Source of the DNA: Prorocentrum cordatum
Lineage: Eukaryota > Sar > Dinophyceae > Prorocentrales > Prorocentraceae
Direction: 5' to 3'
NCBI GenBank assembly: GCA_963575745.1
Contig: CAUYUJ010019874.1
Coordinates: 82,530-146,529, forward strand
DNA: 64,000 nt
Part shown: piece after piece, positions 30,270-40,871 of the stretch
Layout of the letters: each line of letters opens with the position of its first letter
Position numbering within the stretch: the stretch's first letter is position 1
Notes under the pieces: generated by a model
Database searches by the model: none
The model's input: the letters and a program-made list of their open reading frames with translations, nothing else
Told to the model about the DNA's origin: nothing
Program-made: the position numbers and the translations under genes

Positions 30270-30985
30270 CCTCCTTCTCTTCCTCCTCCTCTTCCTCCTC
30301 CTCCTGCTCCTCCTCCTCCTCCTCCACCTCCTCCCCCTCCACCTCCTCCCCCTCCTCCTCCTCCTCCTCCTCCTCGTCATCCTCCTCCTCCTCCTCCTCC
30401 TCCTCCTCCTCCTCCTCCTCCTCCTCCATTCCTTCTCCTTGTAAATAGCTCATCCCTGTCGCACCCCGAGGCCAGATTTTAGGGCGGGCCGGGCATTTCG
30501 CCTGAGATTTCCTCACCCTGTATGACTCTGAAGCCTAATGAGTGACAACAGCTTCACGGGTGGAGGGCGGGTGGCTCTCGCCTTAGCGCCGCGCACATTG
30601 GCTTTCGATATTTGTAAGAGCTTCACGGATTGAGGGCGGCTCCTTTTCAAAATGTGGCTCTCGCCACAGCGCCGCGCACATTCATTTTCAAAATTCACTG
30701 ATGCCCATGATCAACGTACCAAAAATGCTCTTTTGGAAGGGTTCAGGATTATGCGGGTGCAACAGTTATGTTGATTCGCGGTGTCGAAATCAAAAAAACG
30801 GCGTTATGGCACGTTTCCAGATCTCCAGAACGCAGCTGTCAAGTTGATACGTGGCGTTGAAAGCCCGATAACAATGTTTTAGCATGCTTCAAGATCTTCA
30901 AACGGTTGTCTTCCAACGAGGCAATTAATTCCCTCAATGGAAATGAGCCGTTTTAGGGGCCTATGGAAAGGGAGTTTGGAGGGAC
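30270..30985. repeat. TCC tract plus dispersed repeat G, copy 2
   Basis: (TCC)n at 30,270-30,430, then CCCTGTCGCACCCCGAGG, TTCGCCTGAGATTTCCTC, CACGGATTGAGGGCGGCT, TTTAGCATGCTTCAAGATCT and CCCTCAATGGAAATGAGC. Matches 17,218-17,530 and 18,165-18,530 in the same order, without the CCAAGAGGCC block that separates them there. Confidence 0.7.
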
Positions 30986-31200
30986 AGCCCCGGCGTTGGC
31001 TCCTGACACCGCGGGAAACGTTCAGGCTTGTTGAACGATCGGCCCTTTCCGAAACGTCAGATCGTTAAACATCGACCGACTCTGGGTCGCCCACGGGGTC
31101 GCCGCCGGCAGACGCGACGCGAATCTAGCGCATCCTCATCCAGCCCCTAGCCCCAGGCCGCCCACGGCCCATCGCTGGGGAACAAACAATGGCATCAGAC

Positions 31201-31368
31201 TTAAGCACAAAAACTCCGAGATCCGCGCGGAGTTCTTGGATCGGCGATGGACCCCCTGGCAGCGCCTCCGGCGCCGCCCCTGGCGCGCTCCGCGCGCCAA
31301 GCAGGGGAGGTCCAGCGCCGATCCGAGAAATCCGCAAGGACCTCTGAGTTTCTATGTTCATGTCGGCG
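31201..31368. mobile_element. Terminal-inverted-repeat element B, copy 4, with direct-repeat flanks
   Basis: Left AAACTCCGAGATCCGCGCGG, AGTTCTTGGATCGGCG; right CGCCGATCCGAGAAATCCGC, AAGGACCTCTGAGTTT. The palindromic core CCTGGCGCGCTCCGCGCGCC lies between. Flanks 31,132-31,180 and 31,385-31,430 are similar direct repeats (CAGCCCCTAGCCCCAGGCCG / CAGCCCCTGGCCCTGGGCCG), each followed on the minus strand by the element or a TTTGTTCCCCAG acceptor-like site. Confidence 0.65.
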
Positions 31369-31670
31369 CTTGTTCCCCCTCCCTATCCTCAGCCAGCCCC
31401 TGGCCCTGGGCCGGCCTCGGCACATCGCGAGGAGGCAGAACGAACGGGGGCTGACAAGGCAGGACGAACGGATGGGTCGCGGCGGCCCAAGATCGCCCTT
31501 GAAAGCACCAAGACGTTGTCGGGGGATTTCGTGGAGCTCGAAACAGCCACAAGCCTGTGTCAACTCAAAACGATCATATCCAAAGAGCCCTCTTGCAGAC
31601 GATCTCAGTGTTGACAGTGACGACGACGATAATGATGCCGACAACGATGGAACTTTTATCTGGCCCTTAG

Positions 31671-32075
31671 TCAGCCCATCGGATAGCACAATACATTGTG
31701 CACGAGGGTCAAGAGGAAGAGCATCCAGATCAGCGAGGCGGGCTGGTGGGTGGCGAAAAAGCAGAGCGCGGCCGTCGGAAATAGCACCTGGGAAAAAAAA
31801 CACCACAAGGTACCCGTACCGCTGCTGCCCAGACCTCTCCAGGGGAGCGTTCTGACCAGGATGTCGAGGCGAATCCAGCCGTGGCGACGAGGGCCTCCCA
31901 GGAGACCCAAGAAGGTGAAAACGAGGGAAGGGCAGCGGCACATCGCTCCTCTTCCTCCCATGAGCACCAGGCCCACTGCGAAGCCGCCGGCCAGGAAGGT
32001 GACGGGGAACGGCCCGGCCACCAAGGAGCCCTTCACGGAGTGGAGTGGGAGGCACGTGGCCGACCCGTCCGCGCC
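31671..32075 (-). CDS. Candidate exon of a multi-pass membrane protein
   Basis: Minus strand. The frame carries several hydrophobic segments: SLVAGPFPVTFLAGGFAVGL, PSLVFTFLGLLGG, LWCFFSQVLFPTAALCFFAT and ASLIWMLFLLTLVHNVL, separated by short basic or polar loops (RRHGWIRLDILVRTLPWRG). This looks like three or four membrane helices. The frame stops at 31,671 (PMG then TGA), either the natural end or read-through into an intron. The upstream edge lies against element B (32,094-32,270), after a pyrimidine tract (CTCTTTTCTGTTCTTCCC); the exact acceptor is uncertain (AG at about 32,036). A diverged copy of part of this exon occurs at 53,455-53,550. No transporter family could be assigned. Confidence 0.5.
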   Translation of the reverse strand, partial: GADGSATCLPLHSVKGSLVAGPFPVTFLAGGFAVGLVLMGGRGAMCRCPSLVFTFLGLLGGPRRHGWIRLDILVRTLPWRGLGSSGTGTLWCFFSQVLFPTAALCFFATHQPASLIWMLFLLTLVHNVLCYPMG

Positions 32076-32093
32076 GTGGGAAGAACAGAAAAG

Positions 32094-32270
32094 AGCATGA
32101 GCACAAACTTTCGGAGCTCCGCGCGGATCTCCTGGAGCGGCCCTGGGCCCCCCTCCCTGGCGCGCGGAGCGCGCCGTGTGGCGGCGCCAGGAGGCGCCGC
32201 CAGAAGAGGGGCCCGGCGCCGACCCGAGAGAGCTCCGCGCGAGGCTCCGCGGGTGTCGTGCTCGTGCCGG
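32094..32270. mobile_element. Terminal-inverted-repeat element B, copy 5
   Basis: Left GCATGAGCACAAACTTTCGG, AGCTCCGCGCGGATCTCCTG; right, read inverted, GGCACGAGCACGACACCCGC, GGAGCCTCGCGCGGAGCTCT. The core GGCGCCAGGAGGCGCC is palindromic. It separates the membrane exon from the small exon at 32.28-32.32 kb. Confidence 0.65.
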
Positions 32271-32275
32271 CGTTT

Positions 32276-32632
32276 TGCTCCTCGAGCTGTACAGCTCCCA
32301 GTCGTCGGGCGCTCCTGGCATGTCTAGGGGGCCACGTGCGAGCCCTACCCCTACGCCCCACGATTTGATTTCTGAGGGGGAGGGAAGGGGTTCACTGCGC
32401 TCGGGAGCTCCCGAACGAAGTGAACCCCACCCTCCCCCCCAGAAATCCTGGGGGGGGTAGGGGTAATGAAGACTCGCATGTGGCCCCCTAATGTCGCCCA
32501 CGGTCTTCAGAAGCACGCCCGACCCGTCGGCGGCCTGCCCCGCGAACACCGCCTCGACCCTCCGGATGCAGCCCCTGCCGTCCCAGCCGTGCGCCACCCG
32601 GCCAGGGGGGGCCCCGAGGGGAGGCCCGGTCC
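32276..32632 (-). CDS. Candidate exon interrupted by element F
   Basis: Minus strand, probably upstream of the membrane exon. After a CTTACCAG acceptor-like site at about 32,633 the frame reads RVAHGWDGRGCIRRVEAVFA, GQAADGSGVLLKTVGD, then meets element F at 32,490. Beyond it, at 32,324, GAPDDWELYSS continues in the same frame if the element and one 5-bp duplication copy are removed. With the element in place the frame happens to stay open across it (…GDIRG), so read-through cannot be excluded by a stop. Splicing by GT-AG (ACC|GTGGGC … CCCCCTAG|ACA) is possible but puts the downstream part in a less protein-like frame. Function unknown. Confidence 0.45.
32325..32490. mobile_element. Long hairpin element F with 5-bp target duplication
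   Basis: 166 bp. Left TAGGGGGCCACGTGCGAG, right inverted TAGGGGGCCACATGCGAG. The inverted arms continue through CCTACCCC, ATTTCT and AGTGAACCCC almost to the centre (GCTCGGGAGCTCCCGAACGA). ATGTC flanks both sides (32,320-32,324 and 32,491-32,495). This is the cleanest insertion signature in the window. Confidence 0.8.
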
Positions 32633-32679
32633 TGGTAAGACGAGGCCAGGACGAGGACAAACTCGGCGTCAAAAAAAAG

Positions 32680-33490
32680 ATGGGAGGTTTTTGGCTATTT
32701 CTGGCCCCGGGGGCCCTCGCCGGGCCCTCCAGGTCTCGGGGAAAGGGTCGGGACTTCCAGGGACGCCGTCCTCAAAAACTCAAGACGTCGCATGTCTGGG
32801 GGGATCAGTCCAGAATCTCCTAGATCCCGCGGCTCTGGAGGATGGATCAGGCGCCGCGGCCTTCTCAGAGCGTTCTCTGAACGCTCTGAGTGCGTTATGG
32901 AACGCTCTGGCAGGGATTTGATCCTCGTCCAAGGCCCGCCCGACCTGGACACCCCAAACACGTCCTGATTTTGTTCAGGACGGCGTCCTTGGAAGTCCCG
33001 ACACTTTCCCTGGGACCGGTTTTAATCGTTTTTTGACGGCCCCGAGGCCTGGCGAGGGCCCCCCGGGGCCGAAAATAGCAACAAAAAAAACCTCCCGTTC
33101 TGATTTCTACGACGCGATCATGTCTGGGACCCTGTGTCCCCAGGCATGCTCGCGTGAAAGACAATCACGGCGGACGGATTCGGGCCGTTTTCGGCCTCCT
33201 GGGGCCTTGGCCAGGCCTTGTGGAACCGCCGAGAGCTGCCTCGGGATGAAAGACTGACCCTGGGGCTCGGGTCGAGACTGGCCCGTGAAGGACGAGGGGG
33301 CCCAAAAATGATCGAATCGTGGAAAATCAGGACGGTAAATTTTTAGCTATTTTCGGCCCCGGGTGGCCCTCGCCGGGCATCGGGACCGTCAAAAAACGAC
33401 TCAGGACGAAAAACCGGTCCCAGGGAAAGGGTCGGGACTTCCAGGGACGCCGTCCTGAAAAAATCAAGACGTCGCATGTCTGGAGGGGTA
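32680..33490. repeat. Cluster of family D repeats, including an inverted pair
   Basis: 32,735-32,805 and 33,415-33,485 are direct copies (GGGAAAGGGTCGGGACTTCC, AGGGACGCCGTCCT, AAGACGTCGCATGTCTGG). 32,975-33,095 is the inverse (CAGGACGGCGTCCTTGGAAG, TCCCGACACTTTCCCTGGGA) and pairs with 33,380-33,470, leaving a loop of about 300 bp. No coding signal. Confidence 0.65.
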
Positions 33491-33679
33491 GTACAGGGGG
33501 TGTTAGCGAATCGGCTCACGTAGCTGAATTCTCTGGCGCCTCCTGACGCCAGAGGAGCCCGTGTATCAAGGAAAGCACCCGACGGCGGAGCTGAAACCAG
33601 TGGCACGCACCAGCTTTCGTACCCCCCCAATTTCCCTCCCTATAGCCCCCTTTCAGCCGGCCCGAACCAGGGGTCTCCC

Positions 33680-33840
33680 CCGAGGCAGCGTTTCATCCTC
33701 TGTCGATTCTCAACGGCCCTGGGGACAGGGAAGTGCCTGGGGAGGCCGAAAACTGAAGACAACAACAAAAACAAAAACAAAAACAAAAACAATCATATTA
33801 AGACCGTTCGCTCTTATCTGCTCGCGTGTCATTCAGTACC
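33680..33840. repeat. Family D fragment followed by AAACAA run
   Basis: CGATTCTCAACGGCCCTGGG and GGAGGCCGAAAACTG are family D-like. AACAACAAAAACAAAAACAA then leads into ATTAAGACCGTTCGCTC, the satellite sequence that normally follows CAA tracts. The satellite join suggests a truncated satellite unit. Confidence 0.5.
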
Positions 33841-34019
33841 TATACGACCACCCTTCGGGTGATAAAGAGGTTCGGGGGGGAGGAACCAACGTCCTGGGCA
33901 TCGCTCGGACGTCAATTTCCTGTGTGTTTTTCGGTTTCGTGCGTGTTTTTTTTTCGCCAAATGATGAAGGATGCTCCTCGATGGTCCTCGCCGAGAAAAA
34001 ATGCACACGTCCGAGCGAT

Positions 34020-34275
34020 GCCAGGCGTCTCACTCGATCGGTCTCACGATCGATTTCACTATCGACCTCACTATCGGTCTCGCTCGATCGATCTCCCTCG
34101 ATCGATCCCGCAATCGATATCACTCGATCTATTATTGCATTCGATCGATCTCACAATCGATCTGACGATCGATCTCACAATCGATACCACTATCCATATC
34201 ACGATCGATCTCACACTCGATATCACAGTCGGTATCACTATCGATCTCACTACCGATCCCACAATCGATCTCAGA
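34020..34275. repeat. Degenerate CGATCTCACTAT repeat
   Basis: Units of about 12 bp around ATCGATCTCAC(A/T)ATCG with ACCACTATC variants. Gives regular Ile/Asp/Leu/Thr frames; not a gene. Confidence 0.8.
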
Positions 34276-35094
34276 ATCAACGACATCATCATCATCAACA
34301 TCATCGTCATCAACGTCATAACGTCATCAACGTCATCACCGGGACACCAGCATCAACATCATCACATCATCACCATCATCATCAACATCATCATGACCAT
34401 CATCATCGCCATCATCATCACCATCGGGACACAATCGTCACCATCATCATTACCAACATCATCATCATCGGGACACCATCATCATCGGAACACCACCATC
34501 ATCAGCATCATCATCATCATCTCATCACCCCCCTGAACAAAATCATCAAAATGATCATCATCATCAGGACACCGTCATCATCATCAGCAACATCATCATA
34601 CTCAACATCATCATCGGGACATGGTCATAATCATCCCCAGCACCATCATCACCACCATCATCATCGTCATCATCATCGAAACACCATCACCATCACCAAC
34701 ATCATCATCATCATCATCATCACCATCGGTCCACCAACATGAATATCATCATCACCTCATCACCATCACAATCATCAACATCATCATCATCGGGACACCA
34801 TCCTCGTCATCATCAACATCACCATCATCGGGACACCATCTCCATGATCACCATCATCAACAACAGCATCATCAGCAACCTCATTATCATCATCACCGGA
34901 CACCATCATCAACACCTCCATCATCACCATATCACCATCATTTCATCATCATCAACATCATATAGATCATCCGCATAATCATCATCGGGACACCATCATC
35001 ATCATCAGCAACATCATCATCATCAACATCATCGTCATCGGGACACCATCATCATCACCACCATCACCATCACCATCAACAACAACATCGTCAA

Positions 35095-35125
<31 letters not shown>

Positions 35126-35215
35126 GGGACACCATCATCATCACCACCATCACCATCACCTTCATCATCATCAACATCATCGACATCAACATCATCATCA
35201 TCGGGACACCGACGG
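34276..35215. repeat. ATC microsatellite with regular CGGGACACC interruptions
   Basis: About 940 bp of (CAT)n/(ATC)n. CATCGGGACACCATCATC or a near form recurs at least eight times at irregular 40-130 bp spacing. The interruption continues into 35,208-35,330 as a GC-rich GGGACACCGGCGGG repeat. Confidence 0.9.
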
Positions 35216-35390
35216 GACACCGGCGGGGCACCGGCGGGACACCGCGGGCCACCGGCCCTTGGAGATGAATGATTTGGTCCGGCCGCGCCTCAGCCGGAGG
35301 CGGGACACCGGCGGGACACCGCGGGCCACTGGCCACCGGAAAAGAATCATTTGGTCCGGCCGCGCCTCAGCCCGAGGAGACTTTCTCTCG
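35208..35390. repeat. Two-copy tandem of about 85 bp
   Basis: CGGGACACCGGCGGG, ACACCGCGGGCCAC, then GAATGATTTGGTCCGGCCGC GCCTCAGCC repeats twice (second form AGAATCATTTGGTCCGGCCG). No coding signal. Confidence 0.7.
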
Positions 35391-35499
35391 CCCGCCCACG
35401 CAACTTCGCCTCGCCCGCACGCACGGCACGCACGAACAAGAAACCGAAACCGATTTCCCGGTAGCGGGGCTCTCCCTTCCACTTCGATCTCACCCCCCT

Positions 35500-36559
35500 C
35501 ACCTCCGATGCATATCCCAAACCCTGGATACCCACCCTCTTCGTCTTCCATCGTACCCCATTTTGGGGGGTATACTGATTCCCTGCCACGCATGGTTGGT
35601 GAAGCCCTTGCAAACGAAGGGAAACAGATAACGGGGGAGAATGAGGACGAAGGGATCGGAGGAAGGGAGGGGAGGGGCAAGAAGGAGGGAGGACGACGAT
35701 TCGCGCTGCGAGTGGCGATTCAGATTGCGCCATGGCTTGCGCCAGCCACTTTTACACAGGTTAACAATAAATTTCGCCATGGGTCGCGCCATCAACAGCG
35801 CCACGTACCACGACCTTGAAAGAAAAACGTGGATACCCCCACGGGGGGACGTACAACTGCGAACTGGGGTCAAAAACAAATGTTGTGGAAACCTTAAAAG
35901 AAGCGGGATGTTAGGAGAGCGGGGCGGAAGGATAATGAGAACTGCAGAGGTGTCGAAAGGAACGCCCCAAGTGAGAGCGCGATTATCAAATAAATTGTGG
36001 GGCTGTATCAAGCGGGAGCCGCGATCTGGTGGTAAATTGAAAGGAAGTCCCACGCGAGAGCGCGATTCTTCAGTAAAGTGTAAAGAAATATCAGGCGGGA
36101 GCCGCTGTTGTTGTAAACCGGGGGCCAACGACACAGTTTGACCCTCAAGACTTTCCCTGATAAAAAACAAGGTGCGAGCCCCGGGAAGGGCACTTCAATC
36201 GAGAAAAAACAATGTGCACCGGACGGGGGGGATCAACCATAATTATTCTTCAGAAATGAGAATTCAACAATCATTTTAACACTGTTCGCCCTTATCTGCT
36301 CGAGTGTCCAACGACGCGTATTTCCCAAACCCTCGATACCCGCCCTCTTCGTCTTCGATCGAACCCCTTTTGGGGGGGGTACCTTTCTTCCCTGCAGGCC
36401 GGGCCCCGGCAAGCGGTGGGGCGGCCGCGGACCGTCGGCCTGGCCAGCGGCAACGCTGATCGGCGGGGCGGCCGCGGACCGTCGACCCAGCCCCAAGAGG
36501 GACGGACAGGAGACCGACCACGACGACGACGACAACGACGACGTCGACGACGACGGTGA

Positions 36560-36601
<42 letters not shown>

Positions 36602-39532
36602 GCGAAAGCGAGAGCGAGAGAGAACGACAGCAGGGCCACAAGGACACAAGGTAGGCCACGAAGGGCGACAGCGGGGACACGAAGGGAATGCGTATAGGGC
36701 CACGAAAAGCGCGAACGAGCGGGGGCCACGAAGGGCATACGTATACTGGGCCGCAGAGGGCAGGGACGGGGCCACTGAGGGCAGCAACGTGGCCACGAAG
36801 GGCAGCGAGGGGGCCACGAAGGGCGACAGCGGGGCCACGAAGGGCAGGAGGGGGGCCACGAAGGGCGACAGCGGGGACACGAAGGGAATGCGTATGGGGC
36901 CACGACGGGCGCGAACGATCGGGGGCCGCGAAGGGCAGATCATGCGGGGCTACAGAAGGCAACGACGGGGCCACTGAAGGTAGCAACTGGGCCACGTAGG
37001 ACAGTGAGGGGGCCACAAACCGCGACAGCGGGGCCACGAAGGGCATGCACATGGGACCACAACGAGCGCGAACGAACGGGGGCCACGAAGGGCATACATA
37101 CTGGGCCGCGGAGGGCGAGGACTGAGCCACTGAGGGCAGCAACGGGGCCACGAAGGGCAGCGAGGGGGCCACGAAGGGCGACAGCAGGGCCACGAAGGGC
37201 ATGCATATGGGGCCACGACGGGCGCGAACGAGCAGGGGCCACGAAGGGCATACATATATGGGGCCACGAAAAGTAACGAGGGGGCCACGAAGGGCAGCGA
37301 GGGGGCCGCGAAGGGCTGCAACGGGGCCACGAAGGGCTGCGACGGGGCCACGAAGGGCAGCGAGGGGGCCACGAAGGGCTACAACGGTGCCACGAAACAA
37401 AGCGAGGGGGCCACGAAGGGCTGCAACGGGGCCACGAAGGGCAGCGAGGAGGCCACGAGGGGCTGCAACGGGGCCGCGAAGGGCAGCGAGGGGGCCACGA
37501 AGGGCTGCAACGGGGCCACGAAACAAAGCGAGGGGGCCAGGAAGGGCTGCTACGTGGCCACGAAGGGCAGCGAGATCCCGATTCTTAGGTCATCTGTGAG
37601 GGAGTCCTGAACGTGAGCGCGACTCCTGGGTGCCTGGGTGTCGGGAGCGCGGCGCCTGAATAAATTGCAAGACTTTCCACCGCAAGGATGCTATTCGTCA
37701 GTAAATTGCAAGCAACTCTCCAGCGAGAGCGCGACTCCAGAGCGCCGGGAGAGCGATTCCTGGGTAAAATGTAAGGAAGTCCCAAGCGAGAGCGCGATTC
37801 CTGATAAATTCAAGGAAGTCTCGGGCGGGAGCGGGGGTCCTGGCTAAATTGTGGGGAAGTCTTAGGCGGGAGCCGTTGTTGTTGTAACCTGGGGGCCAAC
37901 GACACAGTTTGACCCTCAAGACTTTCCCTGATAAAAACAAGGTGCGAGCCCCGGGAAGGGCACTTCAATCGAGAAAAAACAATTTGCACCGGACGGGTGG
38001 GATCAACGATAATTATTCTTCAGGAACGAAAATTCAACGACAACAACAACAGCAACAACAACAACAATCAGTTCAGGATTGTTCGCTCCTATGGGCTCAC
38101 GGGCGGATCAATACGTATATCCCAAACCCTCGGTACCCGTCCTCGTCTTCGATCGTACCCCCTTTGGGGGTATATCTTCCTCATCTGCCACGTGTATTTA
38201 GTGCAGCCCCTAAAACAAGGGAAGAGAGGACGGGTGGAAGGTGGAGGGAGAAGAACGGAGCACGAGAGAAATTAAAAGGGGGCAAGGAGCAGAAAACAAT
38301 TGGTAGAACCAGACGGGCAGATCGGGTGGGCAGACCCATAGCGGGCAGGTCGGGAAGGCGGGCCCAGGCGACGAAGTCGAGCAGGCGGGTTGCTGAAGCG
38401 TGGGTCCTGCATGAATCGCGAGGAAGTCTCGAGCGATAGCGCGATTCCCAAGTAAATCGTGAGAAAAGCCAGCGTGGGCCACGAAGGGAATAAAATCCGA
38501 GGCCACAGAGAGCAGCGACGGGGCCGCTGAGGGCAGCACCCGGGCCACCAAAGGCAGCGAGGGGGCCAGAAAGGGCTACAGCGGGGCCACGAAGGGTATG
38601 CATATGGGGCCACGACGGGCGCGAGCGAGCGAGGGCCACGAAGGGCATTTGTACACCGGGCCACAAAGGACGACAGCGGGGCCACTGAGGGCAGCAAAGG
38701 GGCCACGAAGGCCAGCGAGGTGGCCACGAACGGCGACAGCGGGGCTACGAATGGCATGCGTATGGGGCCACGACCAGCGCGTGCGAGCAGGGGCCACGAA
38801 GGGCATATAATGCGGGGCCACAAAATGCAGCGACGGGGCCACTGATTGCAGCAACGGGGCCACGAAGGGCAGCGAGCGAAGGCGACCGCGGAACCAGTAC
38901 GGACAGCGAGGGGTATCGAAGGCGGGCGAAGGGAAGCGAGCGGCGACTGCAAACGGGCTGGTCGGACGGGCAGGCCCCGACGGGAGGGTCGAGCGGGCGG
39001 GTCGTTGAAGCGTGAGTCCTGCTTGAACCACCAGGCAATATGTAGCGGGAACGCGATTCCTGAATGTCGAGGACCAGCATCTGAATAAATGGAGGAAATA
39101 TCAAACGAAGCGGTTCGGTGGTAAGTTGCGAGGACGTCCTAAGCGAGAACCCGATGCTGCAATAAATTGTCAGGAAGTCTCAGGCGGGAGCCGCGATTCG
39201 GTGGTAAATTGCTCGGAAGTCCCAAGCGAGAGCGCGATTCTTCAACAAATTATGAGGAAATATCAAACGGGAGCCGTTGTTGTTGTTGTGAACCGGGAGC
39301 CAACGACACAATTCGACCCTCAAGACTTTCCCTGATAAAAGGCCACGTGCGAGCCCCGGGAAGGGCACTTCAATCGAACAAAAACAATGTGCACCGGGCG
39401 GGGGTGATCAACAATAATTATTCTTCAGAAGTGACAGTTCAGCAACAACAACAACAACAACAACAGCAACAAAAAACAACAGCAGCAACAACAACAGCAA
39501 CAACAGCAGCAGCAGCAGCAGCAGCAACAACC

Positions 39533-39608
<76 letters not shown>

Positions 39609-39633
39609 CAACAACAATAACGACGACGACAAT

Positions 39634-39717
<84 letters not shown>

Positions 39718-40683
39718 AACGACGACGACAATAACAACAACAACAACAACAACAACAACAATCATTATAAGATTGACCACTCTTACTGGCACGAGTGTCT
39801 CGCACTGCGTGTTCCCCAACCTTCGATACCCGCCCACTTCGTCTTCGATTGCACCCCCTTTAGGGGGGAATCTCTTCCTTGTCGGCCACCGACTGAAGTG
39901 CGAACCCATCTCGAGCGAGAGCGCCAGTTCGGGGGCCTCTCTGGCCAAGGGCTCTCGGAATACTCATAAAGAAATATCAAGCGGAAGCCCTTGTCGCCGT
40001 GACGGGGCCTCGACCAACTAGCCTGGATTACGGGAAAGTCTCGAGCGAGAGCGCCGTTCCTGAGTTCGGAAGCCTTCTTGGCCAGGGGTTTTCGGAGTAA
40101 ATCGTGGGGAAATATCGAGCAGAAGCCCTTGTCGTCGTGGCTGGGCCTCCGCCAACTCAATCAAATTGCGAGGAAGTCTCGAGCGAGAGCGCCGTTCGGG
40201 GGCCTCTCTGGCCAGGGTGCCTCGGGAGACAGAATGGGGAAGTACCGAGCGGGAGCCGTTGTTGTCGTAGCTGGGCCTCCAAGGGCCCACAGTTAGGCTC
40301 AAGCCAAAGCTCGAGCGGGAGCCTCGTTTTCAGAGAACATGTAGCCGGCGTCGAGGCAAGAGCGCGCGGAACCGTTTTCGGAGATCAACAATAATTATTC
40401 TTCCGAAATGAGCAACAAAACAACAACAGCAATAAGAATGTTAAGACTGTTCGCCCTCATATGCTCGAGTGTCCAACAACGCGTATTTCCCAAACCCTCG
40501 ATACCCGCCCTCTTCGTCTTCGATCGAGCCCCTTTTGGGGGGTATACCTTTCTTCCCTGCAGGCCAGGTCCCGGCAAGCGGCGGGGCGGCCGCGGACCGT
40601 CGGCCTGGCCAGCGGCAGCGCCGATCGGCGGACGGCCGCGGACCGTCGACCCGACCCCAAGAGGGACGGACAGGGGACCAACC

Positions 40684-40726
<43 letters not shown>

Positions 40727-40790
40727 CGACATCGAAGACGACGGCGACGACGACGACGGCGACGACGAGCGAAAGCGAGAGCGAGAGAGA

Positions 40791-40826
<36 letters not shown>

Positions 40827-40831
40827 TCGAA

Positions 40832-40871
<40 letters not shown>

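Noticed and set aside
36276-37526. 416-codon minus-strand frame of alternating GPVAALRGPLAAL
   Set aside because: Produced by the 21-bp minisatellite; equivalent frames appear on the plus strand and in every satellite unit.
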